From the NCBI GenBank assembly GCA_000471925.1, contig CP006668.1, forward strand, positions 1,488,001 to 1,552,000: a DNA stretch of 64,000 bases, written 5' to 3'. Source of the DNA: Ralstonia pickettii DTP0602. GTDB taxonomy: Bacteria; Pseudomonadota; Gammaproteobacteria; Burkholderiales; Burkholderiaceae. The translations under genes were made by a program, and so were the position numbers. The notes below the pieces were generated by a model. It searched no databases, was not told the origin of the DNA, and worked only from the letters and a program-made list of their open reading frames with translations. Below are positions 53,613 through 61,763 of this stretch, in pieces (within the stretch, counting starts at the first letter, position 1; every line of letters begins with the position of its first letter).

Positions 53613-54554
53613 TTAGCCCTGCCCTGAAACGGCGGGCTCGCCGTGCGGGCGGTCGAGCAGCTGCTTCATCAGTGCGGCGGCAGGCGGGCTCAGGACACGA
53701 CCTCGTGCCGTGGCGATATGGGTGGTGCGCACGGCCCATGACTCGTCGATGGCAACGCTGGTGACCTGGTCGAACATATCGTGGCTGAGCAGGCATTCGG
53801 GCAGAACGGTCACGCCCAGTCCGGCCTGCACCAGACTGGTCGCGACCCCGGCGCTGACGACGTGGAACGGTGGGGCGAACTCTGCGCCCAGGCGTTTGGC
53901 CGCGGCGCGGAACATGCCCAGCATCGATTCCACCGGGATCAGCCGTTCCGGCAGCAGGTCTTCGAACCTGACCGTTTCGCGCGCGCTGAGCGCGTGCGTG
54001 TTGGGCACCACGGCGACCAGCCGATCGCGGCGGTACGGCGTCACGTCGACGCCCCCAAGCTCAAGCTCGTGGGCCATGGCGAACACGCCTACGTCGGCAT
54101 CGCCGCGCGACACCGCCTCGATGATCGCGGCGTTCTCGACTTCGCGCACCACCAGCTCCACCAGCGGGAAATCGCGCGCGTAGTCGCCCAGCTCACGGGC
54201 AAGAAAGGGAGCGATGATCGACCGTGCCGAAGCCACCACCACCTTGCCGCGCATGCCTTCGGTGAAGGCGGAGATCTCGGAGCGCAGGTTCTCGATGCTG
54301 TCCAGGATCTCGCGTGCGTAGCGCACCAGCACCGCGCCCGCGGGACTGGGCACGACGCCCTTGGGTCCGCGTTCGAGCAGCTTGACGCCGGCAATATCTT
54401 CCAGGTCCTGGATCCGCTTGGTCGCCGTTGAAGCGGCAATATTCTCGCGGATCGCGGCGCGACCGATCTGCTGCTCTTCGACAGCGGACAGGAACAGCCG
54501 CAAGGTAAACAGGTCGACTTGCCGGATCAGGTGCAGGCGGTTGAATTCGGTCAT
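53613..54554 (-). CDS. LysR-family regulator
   Basis: A 313-aa LysR protein, paralogue of the one at 25539-26498: FLSAVEEQQIGRAAIRENIA and STATKRIQDLEDIAGVKLLE. It lies upstream of the dehydrogenase operon on the same strand and downstream of the IclR gene. The shared palindrome near both loci suggests the two LysR proteins recognise similar DNA. Start ATG 54554; only 44 bp separate it from the IclR stop. Confidence 0.9.
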   Translation of the reverse strand: MTEFNRLHLIRQVDLFTLRLFLSAVEEQQIGRAAIRENIAASTATKRIQDLEDIAGVKLLERGPKGVVPSPAGAVLVRYAREILDSIENLRSEISAFTEGMRGKVVVASARSIIAPFLARELGDYARDFPLVELVVREVENAAIIEAVSRGDADVGVFAMAHELELGGVDVTPYRRDRLVAVVPNTHALSARETVRFEDLLPERLIPVESMLGMFRAAAKRLGAEFAPPFHVVSAGVATSLVQAGLGVTVLPECLLSHDMFDQVTSVAIDESWAVRTTHIATARGRVLSPPAAALMKQLLDRPHGEPAVSGQG

Positions 54555-54598
54555 GAAAGGCTGGCGGGATGGTAAGGGGCCAGCCTATTTTGCCCGCC

Positions 54599-55450
54599 TT
54601 ATTCGCGCGATGCCAGCCGCTCCTGCAGCACCTGCGCCATCGCCAGCAGGCGCGGCCCCAGCTCGCGTTCGACGCGGGCGCGCGCCATGCGCGCGGTGCG
54701 GCCGATGCAGGCCAGCACCAGCGGCGGCTGCTCCGGCACGCACACCGGCACGGCAACATTGGCCAGCTCAGGCTCCCATTCGCCGAGCGACATGCAGAAG
54801 CCCAGCTCATGGACCTGCGAGATCTTCTCGGCCATGCGCCGCCGCAGCATAGGCCAGTCGCGGCCGGCCTTGCGCTCCACATTGCCCTGCAGGTAGCAGC
54901 GCTCCAGTTCCGGGATCGCCGCAAGCAGCGCCGATCCCATCAGCGAAGACGCGATATGCAGGCGCGTTCCCGGCGTCAGGCGCAGGTCCAGCACCGCCTG
55001 GCTGCCGACCCGGCTGTCCAGTACGATCACATCGAGCCGGTCGCGCGTGCCGAGCACCACGTAGGTATCGGTCGCTTCGGCGAACTTGCGCATCTCGATG
55101 CTGGCCTCGCGCTGCACGGCAGGATCGGCGATCGCCGCATAGCCGAGCGCCAGCGAGGCGGCCGCAAGCCGGTACTTGCGCCGCACCTCGTCGTGGTGCA
55201 GGTAGCCCAGTGCGACCAGCGACTGCAGCAGCCGCGTGACCGTGGGCGCGGGGATGCCGGTTTCCAGCGAGATTTCCTGGTTGCCCAGCCAGGCCTGCTC
55301 CGGGCCGAAGGCGGCCAGCACGGCCAGGCCGCGTGCCAGCGGCACCACCCGCACCTGGCTTTCCGCCGTAGCGGACCGGCCCGGCCTGGGCCAGATCGCG
55401 CCGATGCCGGGTTGATGGTCTCGCGGCCTCGCGCCTGCTTGCTGCAACAT
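54599..55450 (-). CDS. IclR-family regulator
   Basis: A 283-aa regulator with winged HTH NQEISLETGIPAPTVTRLLQ and an effector domain with ATDTYVVLGTRDRLDVIVLD and VERELGPRLLAMAQVLQERL. It is similar to the IclR at 33556-34335 with a longer N-terminal tail. GGAGACGCCC precedes ATG 55450. Site E is 76 bp upstream. It is divergent from the TctC gene at 55786. Confidence 0.9.
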   Translation of the reverse strand: MLQQAGARPRDHQPGIGAIWPRPGRSATAESQVRVVPLARGLAVLAAFGPEQAWLGNQEISLETGIPAPTVTRLLQSLVALGYLHHDEVRRKYRLAAASLALGYAAIADPAVQREASIEMRKFAEATDTYVVLGTRDRLDVIVLDSRVGSQAVLDLRLTPGTRLHIASSLMGSALLAAIPELERCYLQGNVERKAGRDWPMLRRRMAEKISQVHELGFCMSLGEWEPELANVAVPVCVPEQPPLVLACIGRTARMARARVERELGPRLLAMAQVLQERLASRE

Positions 55451-55525
55451 GGGCGTCTCCGTATCCTTGGGTGTGCTTGCGCCCGATACCCACCTGCACG
55501 CGGCGCCTGGCCGACGCGCCCGTAC

Positions 55526-55539
55526 CTGACGAACGTTAG
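55526..55539. promoter_or_regulatory. Operator-like palindrome, site E
   Basis: CTGACGAACGTTAG followed by GTAG, the best palindrome of the five (CTGACG and CGTTAG arms). TTCCATGGGGG then TTAACCCC begins exactly 28 bp after the TTAG. It lies in the 335-bp IclR/TctC divergent region, in which I see no gene. Confidence 0.58.
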
Positions 55540-55785
55540 GTAGAGTCTGAGCGCGGGATCGGTGGAGTTCCATGGGGGTTAACCCCCTTTGCGCGCGCGG
55601 CACCCACGCGCCGCGGTCACCACATCCCGGCGCCCGCGCGGCCCGGTCCGCCTTGCCCGCTCATTGCACGGAACGCCTGCAAGCCCGGCATTGACCTCGC
55701 CTGCCCCGCATTCCGACCATGCATGCATACGCGCACCCTGCACGCAGGGCTGCCAATAAAGATATCGAGACAGGAGACCGCAGCA

Positions 55786-56757
55786 ATGACCCATCCCCTT
55801 CAACGCCTGTGCGGCGCGATCATCATGGCGCTGGCGGCAGCCCCGACATTCGCAGCGGACGCCTACCCGGCCAGGCCCGTGCGGATCATCGTCAACTCGG
55901 CGCCGGGCGCGCTGCTCGACGTCACGACCCGCGCCGTGGCGCAGCAGATGGCCGAGAATCTCGGCCAGCCCGTGGTCGTGGAAAACATGGCAGGGGCCGC
56001 CGGGATGCTTGGCATCCGTTATGTGAAAGCCCAGAAGCCGGATGGCTACACCATCCTCGCCACCGCCAATACCCTGGCGCTGGCGCAGGCCACCAAGCTG
56101 GAGCCGGGCTATGATCTGGCGCGGGACTTCACCGGCATCGGCATGATGAACAAGGCCCCGCTGATCATGGTGGGCTTCTCCGCCCAGCCGGACAAGACCC
56201 TGCCCCAGTTGATCGCGCATGCGAAAGCCAGCCCGGGCACGATGTCCTATGCCACCGCAGGCATGGGCACCAGTACCCATATGGCCGCCGCGCTGTTCGT
56301 GCACCAGGCCGGCATCAAGATGCTCCACGTACCCTACAAGGGCAACGCCGGCGCCATGCCGGACGTGCTTGGCGGCCGCGTCAACATGATCTTTGACGGC
56401 GCCAACTCGTCGGGCCCGTACGTCCAGGACGGCAAGCTGCGCGCGTTCGCGGTCTCGTCACCCAAGCGCCTGGCGGCGTTTCCCGATATTCCGACACTGG
56501 CCGAACAGGGCCTGCCCAACTACAGCTTCCATGTCTACATGGGCCTGGCGGCGCCTGCCGGTACATCAACGCCGGTGGTCATGCGGCTGGCGAAGGCATT
56601 GAAGGCGGCGCAGGCAAGCGAAGCCGTGCGCGAGCGGTTCCGCAGGGACAGCGCCGAAGCCGGCAACATGTCTCCGGAGGAATTCACCGAGTTCCTGCGC
56701 CAGGACCTGCAGCGCAACATCAAGGTCGTGGCGGACCTGGGCATCCCGAAGGAATAA
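55786..56757 (+). CDS. Bug/TctC-family periplasmic binding protein
   Basis: A 323-aa binding protein: signal peptide cleaved near PTFAADA, PVRIIVNSAPGALLDVTTRA, VVENMAGAAGMLGIRYVK, LHVPYKGNAGAMPDVL and VNMIFDGANSSGPYV. CAGGAGACCGCAGCA precedes ATG 55786. It is 85 bp upstream of the MmgE/PrpD gene and probably cotranscribed, linking uptake of an acid to its dehydration. Confidence 0.92.
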   Translation: MTHPLQRLCGAIIMALAAAPTFAADAYPARPVRIIVNSAPGALLDVTTRAVAQQMAENLGQPVVVENMAGAAGMLGIRYVKAQKPDGYTILATANTLALAQATKLEPGYDLARDFTGIGMMNKAPLIMVGFSAQPDKTLPQLIAHAKASPGTMSYATAGMGTSTHMAAALFVHQAGIKMLHVPYKGNAGAMPDVLGGRVNMIFDGANSSGPYVQDGKLRAFAVSSPKRLAAFPDIPTLAEQGLPNYSFHVYMGLAAPAGTSTPVVMRLAKALKAAQASEAVRERFRRDSAEAGNMSPEEFTEFLRQDLQRNIKVVADLGIPKE

Positions 56758-56842
56758 GCCGAACGACAAGCCGAACTACAAGCCGAGCGGCCCCTGCCAG
56801 CCCCTGCCGCAGGGGCCCGACACCTTACCTGGAGAGAATGCA

Positions 56843-58270
56843 ATGGCAACAACCATCGTCGAGCAACTGGCCGGCTTCAGCCAACAAGGCACCTACGACA
56901 CGCTGCCCTCTGCCGTCGTGGACGAATGCAAGCGCATCGTCCTCGATTCGCTGGGATGCGCATTGGCCGCCGTCGACCAGCCCAAGGGCAAGATCGGCAT
57001 CGACTACGGCGCACTGATGGGCGGCGCCGCGGGCGACGCCACCATCATCGGCACCGACCAGCGAGTGTCGGTCGTCGGCGCGGCCTTTGCCAACGGCGAA
57101 CTGATCAACGCGCTCGACATGGATGCGGTGGTGCCGCCGGGCCACGTGACGCCCTATGTCCTGCCCGGTGCGCTGGCGGTCGGCGAAGCCATGGGCCGGT
57201 CCGGCCAGGACCTGATTGCCGCGCTGGCGGTCTCGCACGAGATGTCGTACCGGCTCGGCAAGGCCATGGACTACCTGCGCGACACCAAGGACGGCAAGGT
57301 CTCGCCGCCGAAGATCTATGGCTACAGCAGCACCGTTTTCGGCGCGACGGCGGCCATCGTCAAGCTGAAGGGACTGGGCGCGGAGACGACAGCGCATGCG
57401 CTCGGGATTGCCGGCAGCATCAGCCCGGTGAACTCGCAGGTCGCCTGGTTCCAGCATGCGCCCAGCTCCACCATCAAGTACCTGCTTGCCGGCGCGCTGA
57501 CGCAGGCGGCCATGGCCGCCGCGCACATGGCCGAGTTCGGCCACCGTGGCGACCTGCAGATCCTCGATGACCGCGAATACGGTTTCCCGCGCTTCATCGG
57601 CACCACGCGCTGGGAGCCGGACCGCATCCTCGCGGCACTCGGCACCGACTGGCAGTTTCCCACCGAGCAGGCCTACAAGCCCTACCCGCACTGCCGCATC
57701 CTGCATGCGCTGCTGGACAGCCTCAACGAGATCGTCGACCAGAACGAACTGCGGCCGGACGAGATCGACGGCATCAAGGTCTGGGTCGAGGGTTTCGTCG
57801 AGCAGCCGGTTTGGCTCAACCGTGAGATCCGGCATGTGCACGACGCACAGTTCAGCATCGCGCACGGGATCGCGCTGGGTGCGCATCGCGTGCCGCCGGG
57901 CAAGGCCTGGCAGGATCCGGAACTGGTGTTTGGCGAATCCGTGATGCGCCTGATGAGCAAGGTCGAGCATGCGGTGCACCCCGACTACGTGGCGCTGCTG
58001 ACCGGCCATGCCGCCAGCCGGCCGGCCAGGATCGAGGTGTCGGCGCGCGGCCAGACCTTTGCCGGCGAGCGGCGCTACCCGAAGGGGAGCCCCTCCCCCG
58101 ATCCGGACAGCTACATGAGCACGGATGAGCTGGTGCAGAAGTTCCGTGACAACGCGCGGGATGTCATTCCCGACGCCAACATCGCTCGCGTCATCGACGC
58201 GGTGCTGGACCTGGAGAACGTGGGGAACATCGCGTCTATTCTTGCTGACGTACGGCCGGGAAAGCAATAG
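56843..58270 (+). CDS. MmgE/PrpD family protein
   Basis: A 475-aa protein of the 2-methylcitrate-dehydratase fold. The N-terminal all-helical domain has NGELINALDMDAVVPPGHVT, YSSTVFGATAAIVKLKGLGA and WFQHAPSSTIKYLLAGALTQ; the C-terminal domain has KPYPHCRILHALLDSL and VWVEGFVEQPVW. The reaction is likely dehydration or isomerisation of a hydroxy di- or tricarboxylate. GGAGAGAATGCA precedes the ATG. It is a distant paralogue of the protein at 26817-28229. Confidence 0.88.
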   Translation: MATTIVEQLAGFSQQGTYDTLPSAVVDECKRIVLDSLGCALAAVDQPKGKIGIDYGALMGGAAGDATIIGTDQRVSVVGAAFANGELINALDMDAVVPPGHVTPYVLPGALAVGEAMGRSGQDLIAALAVSHEMSYRLGKAMDYLRDTKDGKVSPPKIYGYSSTVFGATAAIVKLKGLGAETTAHALGIAGSISPVNSQVAWFQHAPSSTIKYLLAGALTQAAMAAAHMAEFGHRGDLQILDDREYGFPRFIGTTRWEPDRILAALGTDWQFPTEQAYKPYPHCRILHALLDSLNEIVDQNELRPDEIDGIKVWVEGFVEQPVWLNREIRHVHDAQFSIAHGIALGAHRVPPGKAWQDPELVFGESVMRLMSKVEHAVHPDYVALLTGHAASRPARIEVSARGQTFAGERRYPKGSPSPDPDSYMSTDELVQKFRDNARDVIPDANIARVIDAVLDLENVGNIASILADVRPGKQ

Positions 58271-58414
58271 CGACGCAGAAGCCGGGGCCTGCACTGGCGG
58301 GCAGCCCCCCGTTTCTCTGAGCGCGAAATGGGGGGATCGTCCTTTTCATGCAGATTGTACAGTTCGCAGTTGGCCAGGAAGGCCTCTCGGCCTTCGCGTC
58401 ACTGTGGGTGCAGC

Positions 58415-59986
58415 TCAGAACCCAGTGGGTCCGGGAAGGCGCCCAATGACTTGTTCGACTCGGCGAGCCAGGGTGAGCAGCTCACGGTCACGACCGGCGG
58501 CCGCATCGAGCTCGAGCCCGAGTGGAAGCCCTTCCGAGTGCAGTGCCATCGGAATGCTGATACCGGGCACGCCGGCGGAGCTCGACGGATGCGTGTTCCG
58601 GGACAGGAAGAGGTCCGTGAAGTCCTTGCCGCCGACTCGGAACTTCCACTGATTCTCGATACGAGGCGCTGCACACGGCGTGGTCGGGAAGAGCAGCGCA
58701 TCGGCCTGTCCGAACGCAATCGCCGCAAGCCGGCGGCTCAGCTCTTTTCTGCCCACGTTAAGTGCGGCGAGGTACTTCTCATCGGACACGTAGCCTGCGC
58801 CGGAGGACACGACGAAGTGCGACCAGCCACTCATGATGTTCTCGCCCAACCCCGCATAGATCTGCTCGAAGGAAACGGGCAGCGCGTTGGCAGCGAGGAA
58901 TCTGCGAACGGCGGGCATCGTCTCATGGAAGAAGATGGGCCACGTCGTGCTATCGGCAAGGGCAAGGAAGTCCTCCCCTAGATCGACCTCCACCAGCTCG
59001 GCTCCTGCGTCCTTAAGCTGTCGTAAGGTCTCGCGGAACGCGCGCTCCACCTCACCGTCCACGTCGGCCAGGTACTGCCGAGGCGCGTAGGCGAACTTGA
59101 CGCCCTTCAGGTTGCCGCTTACGTCGGAGCTGTGGACAGGGCTCCTGGTGAGCACGGCGTCCACGAGCTCACAGTCTTCCACGCTGCGCGCCAGGAGACC
59201 CGTCGTGTCGAGGGTGTCGGATATCGGGGCCACGCCCTGGGCCGGCCAGCGGCCCGGCGTCGGCTTGTATCCCACCACACCACACAACGAGGCGGGAACA
59301 CGGATCGAGCCGACAGTGTCGCCCCCGAGCGCAGCGGGAACGATGCGAGCAGCCACCGACGCGCCTGCCCCGCTGGAGGAGCCGCCCGTGACGTTGGCCT
59401 TGTTGTAGGGGTTCTTCACCTGGCCATGGTGTGCATTGAGCCCCGTCAGGCCGTACGACATCTCCACCAGGTTGTTCTTTCCGAAGATGATCGCCCCCGC
59501 ATCTTTCACACCTGTAATCGCCTCAGCGTCCCGCGTCGGCTTGAAGGCGGCCAGCACGGAAGTGCCGACGGTGGTGGTCAGCCCCTTGGTCAGGTAGCTG
59601 TCCTTGACCGCCAGGGGCACGCCAAGCAAGGGAGCACTGCGTCCTGCTCGAAGCGATCGATCGGCTTGCCTTGCGGCCTCCAGCACTGAGGCGCCATCGA
59701 TTGTGATGAACGCTTTCAAGTCGGCGTGCTCACGCGCTCGTTCCAGCAGCTTCCCGACATATGCCTCCGAGGAAATCTCCCCGTTTCGAATTGCACGTGC
59801 TGCAGCTGCGAGCCCGAGCTCGTGCAATTCACCGGCGCTGGCCGAACGCGTTGCGGCCATGAGTTCTCCAGTCTGACCGAAAGCCGCTGCGGCGGCCGCC
59901 CCAGGGAGCTGGCGTCGGTCGATCGCGAGCGTGCGCCCGGACTGGTCGGGGTTCTGGGCCGCAGATGGGGAGTGTTTTGAGCTCAT
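58415..59986 (-). CDS. Amidase-signature hydrolase
   Basis: A 523-aa amidase. The Ser-cisSer-Lys triad is visible as Lys128 (GVPLAVKDSYL), Ser203 (GGSSSGAGAS) and nucleophile Ser227 (GGDTVGSIRVP), with spacings equal to those of FAAH-type enzymes. The N-terminus (RTLAIDRRQLPGAAAAAAFG) resembles a weak export signal. It resembles indoleacetamide or aryl-acylamidases. It is divergent from the GlxA-type regulator at 60112, which probably controls it. Confidence 0.88.
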   Translation of the reverse strand: MSSKHSPSAAQNPDQSGRTLAIDRRQLPGAAAAAAFGQTGELMAATRSASAGELHELGLAAAARAIRNGEISSEAYVGKLLERAREHADLKAFITIDGASVLEAARQADRSLRAGRSAPLLGVPLAVKDSYLTKGLTTTVGTSVLAAFKPTRDAEAITGVKDAGAIIFGKNNLVEMSYGLTGLNAHHGQVKNPYNKANVTGGSSSGAGASVAARIVPAALGGDTVGSIRVPASLCGVVGYKPTPGRWPAQGVAPISDTLDTTGLLARSVEDCELVDAVLTRSPVHSSDVSGNLKGVKFAYAPRQYLADVDGEVERAFRETLRQLKDAGAELVEVDLGEDFLALADSTTWPIFFHETMPAVRRFLAANALPVSFEQIYAGLGENIMSGWSHFVVSSGAGYVSDEKYLAALNVGRKELSRRLAAIAFGQADALLFPTTPCAAPRIENQWKFRVGGKDFTDLFLSRNTHPSSSAGVPGISIPMALHSEGLPLGLELDAAAGRDRELLTLARRVEQVIGRLPGPTGF

Positions 59987-60052
59987 TACTCTACCTTCGA
60001 ATGTCGTATGCCCTGAGGGGGCGGATGGGAAGCAATGGATGTCTTTGACAGA

Positions 60053-60160
60053 CCAAGGATAAGGGCCTAGGCTTTAGCTTGAATGACGAACTTCCCTCGT
60101 TTTAGGCCAACATGAAACGCGTCGGACTCGTGGTGTTCCCCGGCTTCCAGATCCTGGACA
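60053..60160. repeat. Duplicated regulator-start block, copy 1
   Basis: Promoter and first codons of the GlxA-type gene, sharing GGCTTTAGCTTGA, AACTTCCCTCGTTTTA, GCCAACATGAA and TTCCCCGGCTTCCA with the block at 63707-63850. TTGAAT (60079-60084) and TTTTAG (60100-60105) are candidate -35 and -10 elements only 6 bp before the ATG, which fits a leaderless transcript. Confidence 0.7.
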
Positions 60161-61071
60161 TAGTGGCCATCTCGGTGTTCGAGATGGCCAACCTTGCTGC
60201 ACCCAAGGCTGCCTATGACATCCATGTCGTCTCCGAAAGCGGCGGTGCGGTGAAAAGCTCGCTGGGCACGGCGGTTCACACGATTGTGCTGGATCCGAGC
60301 GTCTACGACACGCTCATCGTGGCCGGGGCGACCACGCCGCAGCCGTCGTCGCCCAAACTCCTGCGGGTGCTCTCGCGCGCGCTCGAGCCCACTCGGCGCA
60401 TGGCCAGCATCTGCACCGGCGCCTTCGTCCTGGCCGAGGCCGGGATCCTGGAGGGCCGTCGCGTGACAACGCATTGGGCCCATGCGCGGGAGCTTCAGCG
60501 CCGCTATCCGTCGATCCGGGTCGAAGAAGACCGGATCTTCGTGCGCGACGGCACCGTCTGGACCTCGGCCGGCATGACCGCCTGCATCGACCTCGCGCTG
60601 GCGCTGGTGGAGGGCGACCTGGGCAGCGACGTGTCGGGAGCGGTCGCAAGACAGCTCGTCGTTCACCATCGCCGCTCGGGTGGGCAGTCCCAGTTCTCGG
60701 CGCTGTCGGAGCTGGAATCCAAGTCCGATCGCATCCAGGCGGCACTGACCTACGCCAAGAACCACCTGCGCGAAGACCTGTCGGTGGAGCGGCTCGCCCA
60801 TGCCGTCCACATGAGCCAGCGCCACTTCAGCCGCGAGTTCCGGTTGAACACCGGTCAGTCTCCTGCGCGCGCCGTCGAGCGGCTGCGCGCGGAAACGGCT
60901 CGGATTCTTGTCGAGGCGGATCGACTCACGATCGAGCGCATCGCGAGTGAAACTGGCTTCTCCGACCCGGAGCGAATGAGGCGGGCGTTCCTGCGCGTCT
61001 TCGGCGAACCGCCCCAGGCGTTGAAGCGAGCGGCCCGCTCGCGACATGCAGCAGATTCGGCTCTGACGTGA
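60112..61071 (+). CDS. GlxA-type regulator (DJ-1/PfpI plus AraC HTH)
   Basis: A 319-aa regulator. Residues 1-190 are a DJ-1/PfpI-like domain (RVGLVVFPGFQILDIVAISV, RRMASICTGAFVLAEAGIL with the elbow Cys, and TSAGMTACIDLALALVE). Residues about 225-310 are an AraC double HTH (SVERLAHAVHMSQRHFSREF and RIASETGFSDPERMRRAFLR). No Shine-Dalgarno precedes the ATG. It is divergent from the amidase and convergent with the DUF6130-like gene. A degenerate copy of its start region is at 63707-63850. Confidence 0.92.
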   Translation: MKRVGLVVFPGFQILDIVAISVFEMANLAAPKAAYDIHVVSESGGAVKSSLGTAVHTIVLDPSVYDTLIVAGATTPQPSSPKLLRVLSRALEPTRRMASICTGAFVLAEAGILEGRRVTTHWAHARELQRRYPSIRVEEDRIFVRDGTVWTSAGMTACIDLALALVEGDLGSDVSGAVARQLVVHHRRSGGQSQFSALSELESKSDRIQAALTYAKNHLREDLSVERLAHAVHMSQRHFSREFRLNTGQSPARAVERLRAETARILVEADRLTIERIASETGFSDPERMRRAFLRVFGEPPQALKRAARSRHAADSALT

Positions 61072-61089
61072 ACGGCTGACTGCCGGGGA

Positions 61090-61174
61090 ATTGCGGTTGT
61101 GCGGATTGATGCGGGAACCGTAGTGAGGACGCGGGCGGGCACGAGTGGAGCGCGCGTCCACGTCCTCGGGCTCA
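61090..61174 (-). repeat. Post-stop repeat, copy 1
   Basis: It begins ATTGCGGTTGTGCGGAT and ends GTCCTCGGGCTCA, where TCA is the stop of the DUF6130-like gene. It resembles 61673-61763 with a short indel. On the minus strand GAGGACG and CGTCCTC can pair right after the stop. Confidence 0.68.
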
Positions 61175-61648
61175 GCTTTTATGTGAGTGCGCTTTCGCGC
61201 CCTTCTGGTCAGGTACGGTGAACTCCAGTGTCACCACCTGTCCTGGGAAGACGTTGTGGTTAGCGTCAACCAGCGAGATCTTCACCTTGTGCTGGCCGGG
61301 CGGCAGCCCGGCTATGTCGACGGTGTTGTCGTCGCTCGGATCCGCCCACCACCAGGGCAGGTCGTCGACCGTGATGTGCAGATGCCCGACACGTGGAGAT
61401 ACCTTGGCGGCCTCCGGCCCGAACACGGGTGCGATGCGCAAGTTCTCCACTCGGTACTGAGCCCAGAAGATGCCGTGGGCCAGCCCCTCGGGAAGCGGGG
61501 GATCCACGATCAACTTCGGGGCAGGTTCATTCTCGACCGCGACGTACGGCGAAGCGCCGCGGATGTCCTTCGCGCTCTGGGCGAAGGCGCTCGTGGCGAG
61601 CACGGTGCCAGCCGCGATTACGGCAAGCGTCTTTATAAGCATGATCAT
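61172..61648 (-). CDS. Secreted DUF6130-like protein
   Basis: A 158-aa protein with a clear signal peptide (LIKTLAVIAAGTVLATSAFA, cleavage after AFAQ). The mature part has the PRVGHLHITVDDLPWWWADP and NTVDIAGLPPGQHKVKI blocks I associate with DUF6130, and a His-rich tail (KAHSHKS). His residues could bind metal. The function is unknown. The weak ribosome site favours ATG 61648; the long upstream frame is the shadow of the epoxide hydrolase. It lies downstream of the epoxide hydrolase on the same strand. Confidence 0.75.
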   Translation of the reverse strand: MIMLIKTLAVIAAGTVLATSAFAQSAKDIRGASPYVAVENEPAPKLIVDPPLPEGLAHGIFWAQYRVENLRIAPVFGPEAAKVSPRVGHLHITVDDLPWWWADPSDDNTVDIAGLPPGQHKVKISLVDANHNVFPGQVVTLEFTVPDQKGAKAHSHKS

Positions 61649-61672
61649 TGTAGTTTCTCGTTCAAAATTTGG

Positions 61673-61763
61673 ATTGCGGTTGTGCGGATCAATGCGCGGT
61701 TCGAAGTGAAGACGCGGACGGGGCGCGAGTGGAGCGCGAGGGTCGTCCGCGTCCTCGAGCTCA
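61673..61763 (-). repeat. Post-stop repeat, copy 2
   Basis: It begins ATTGCGGTTGTGCGGAT and ends GTCCTCGAGCTCA, where TCA is the stop of the epoxide-hydrolase gene. On the minus strand GAGGACGCGGACG and CGTCCGCGTCTTC form a long stem directly after the stop. Same family as 61090-61174. Confidence 0.68.
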
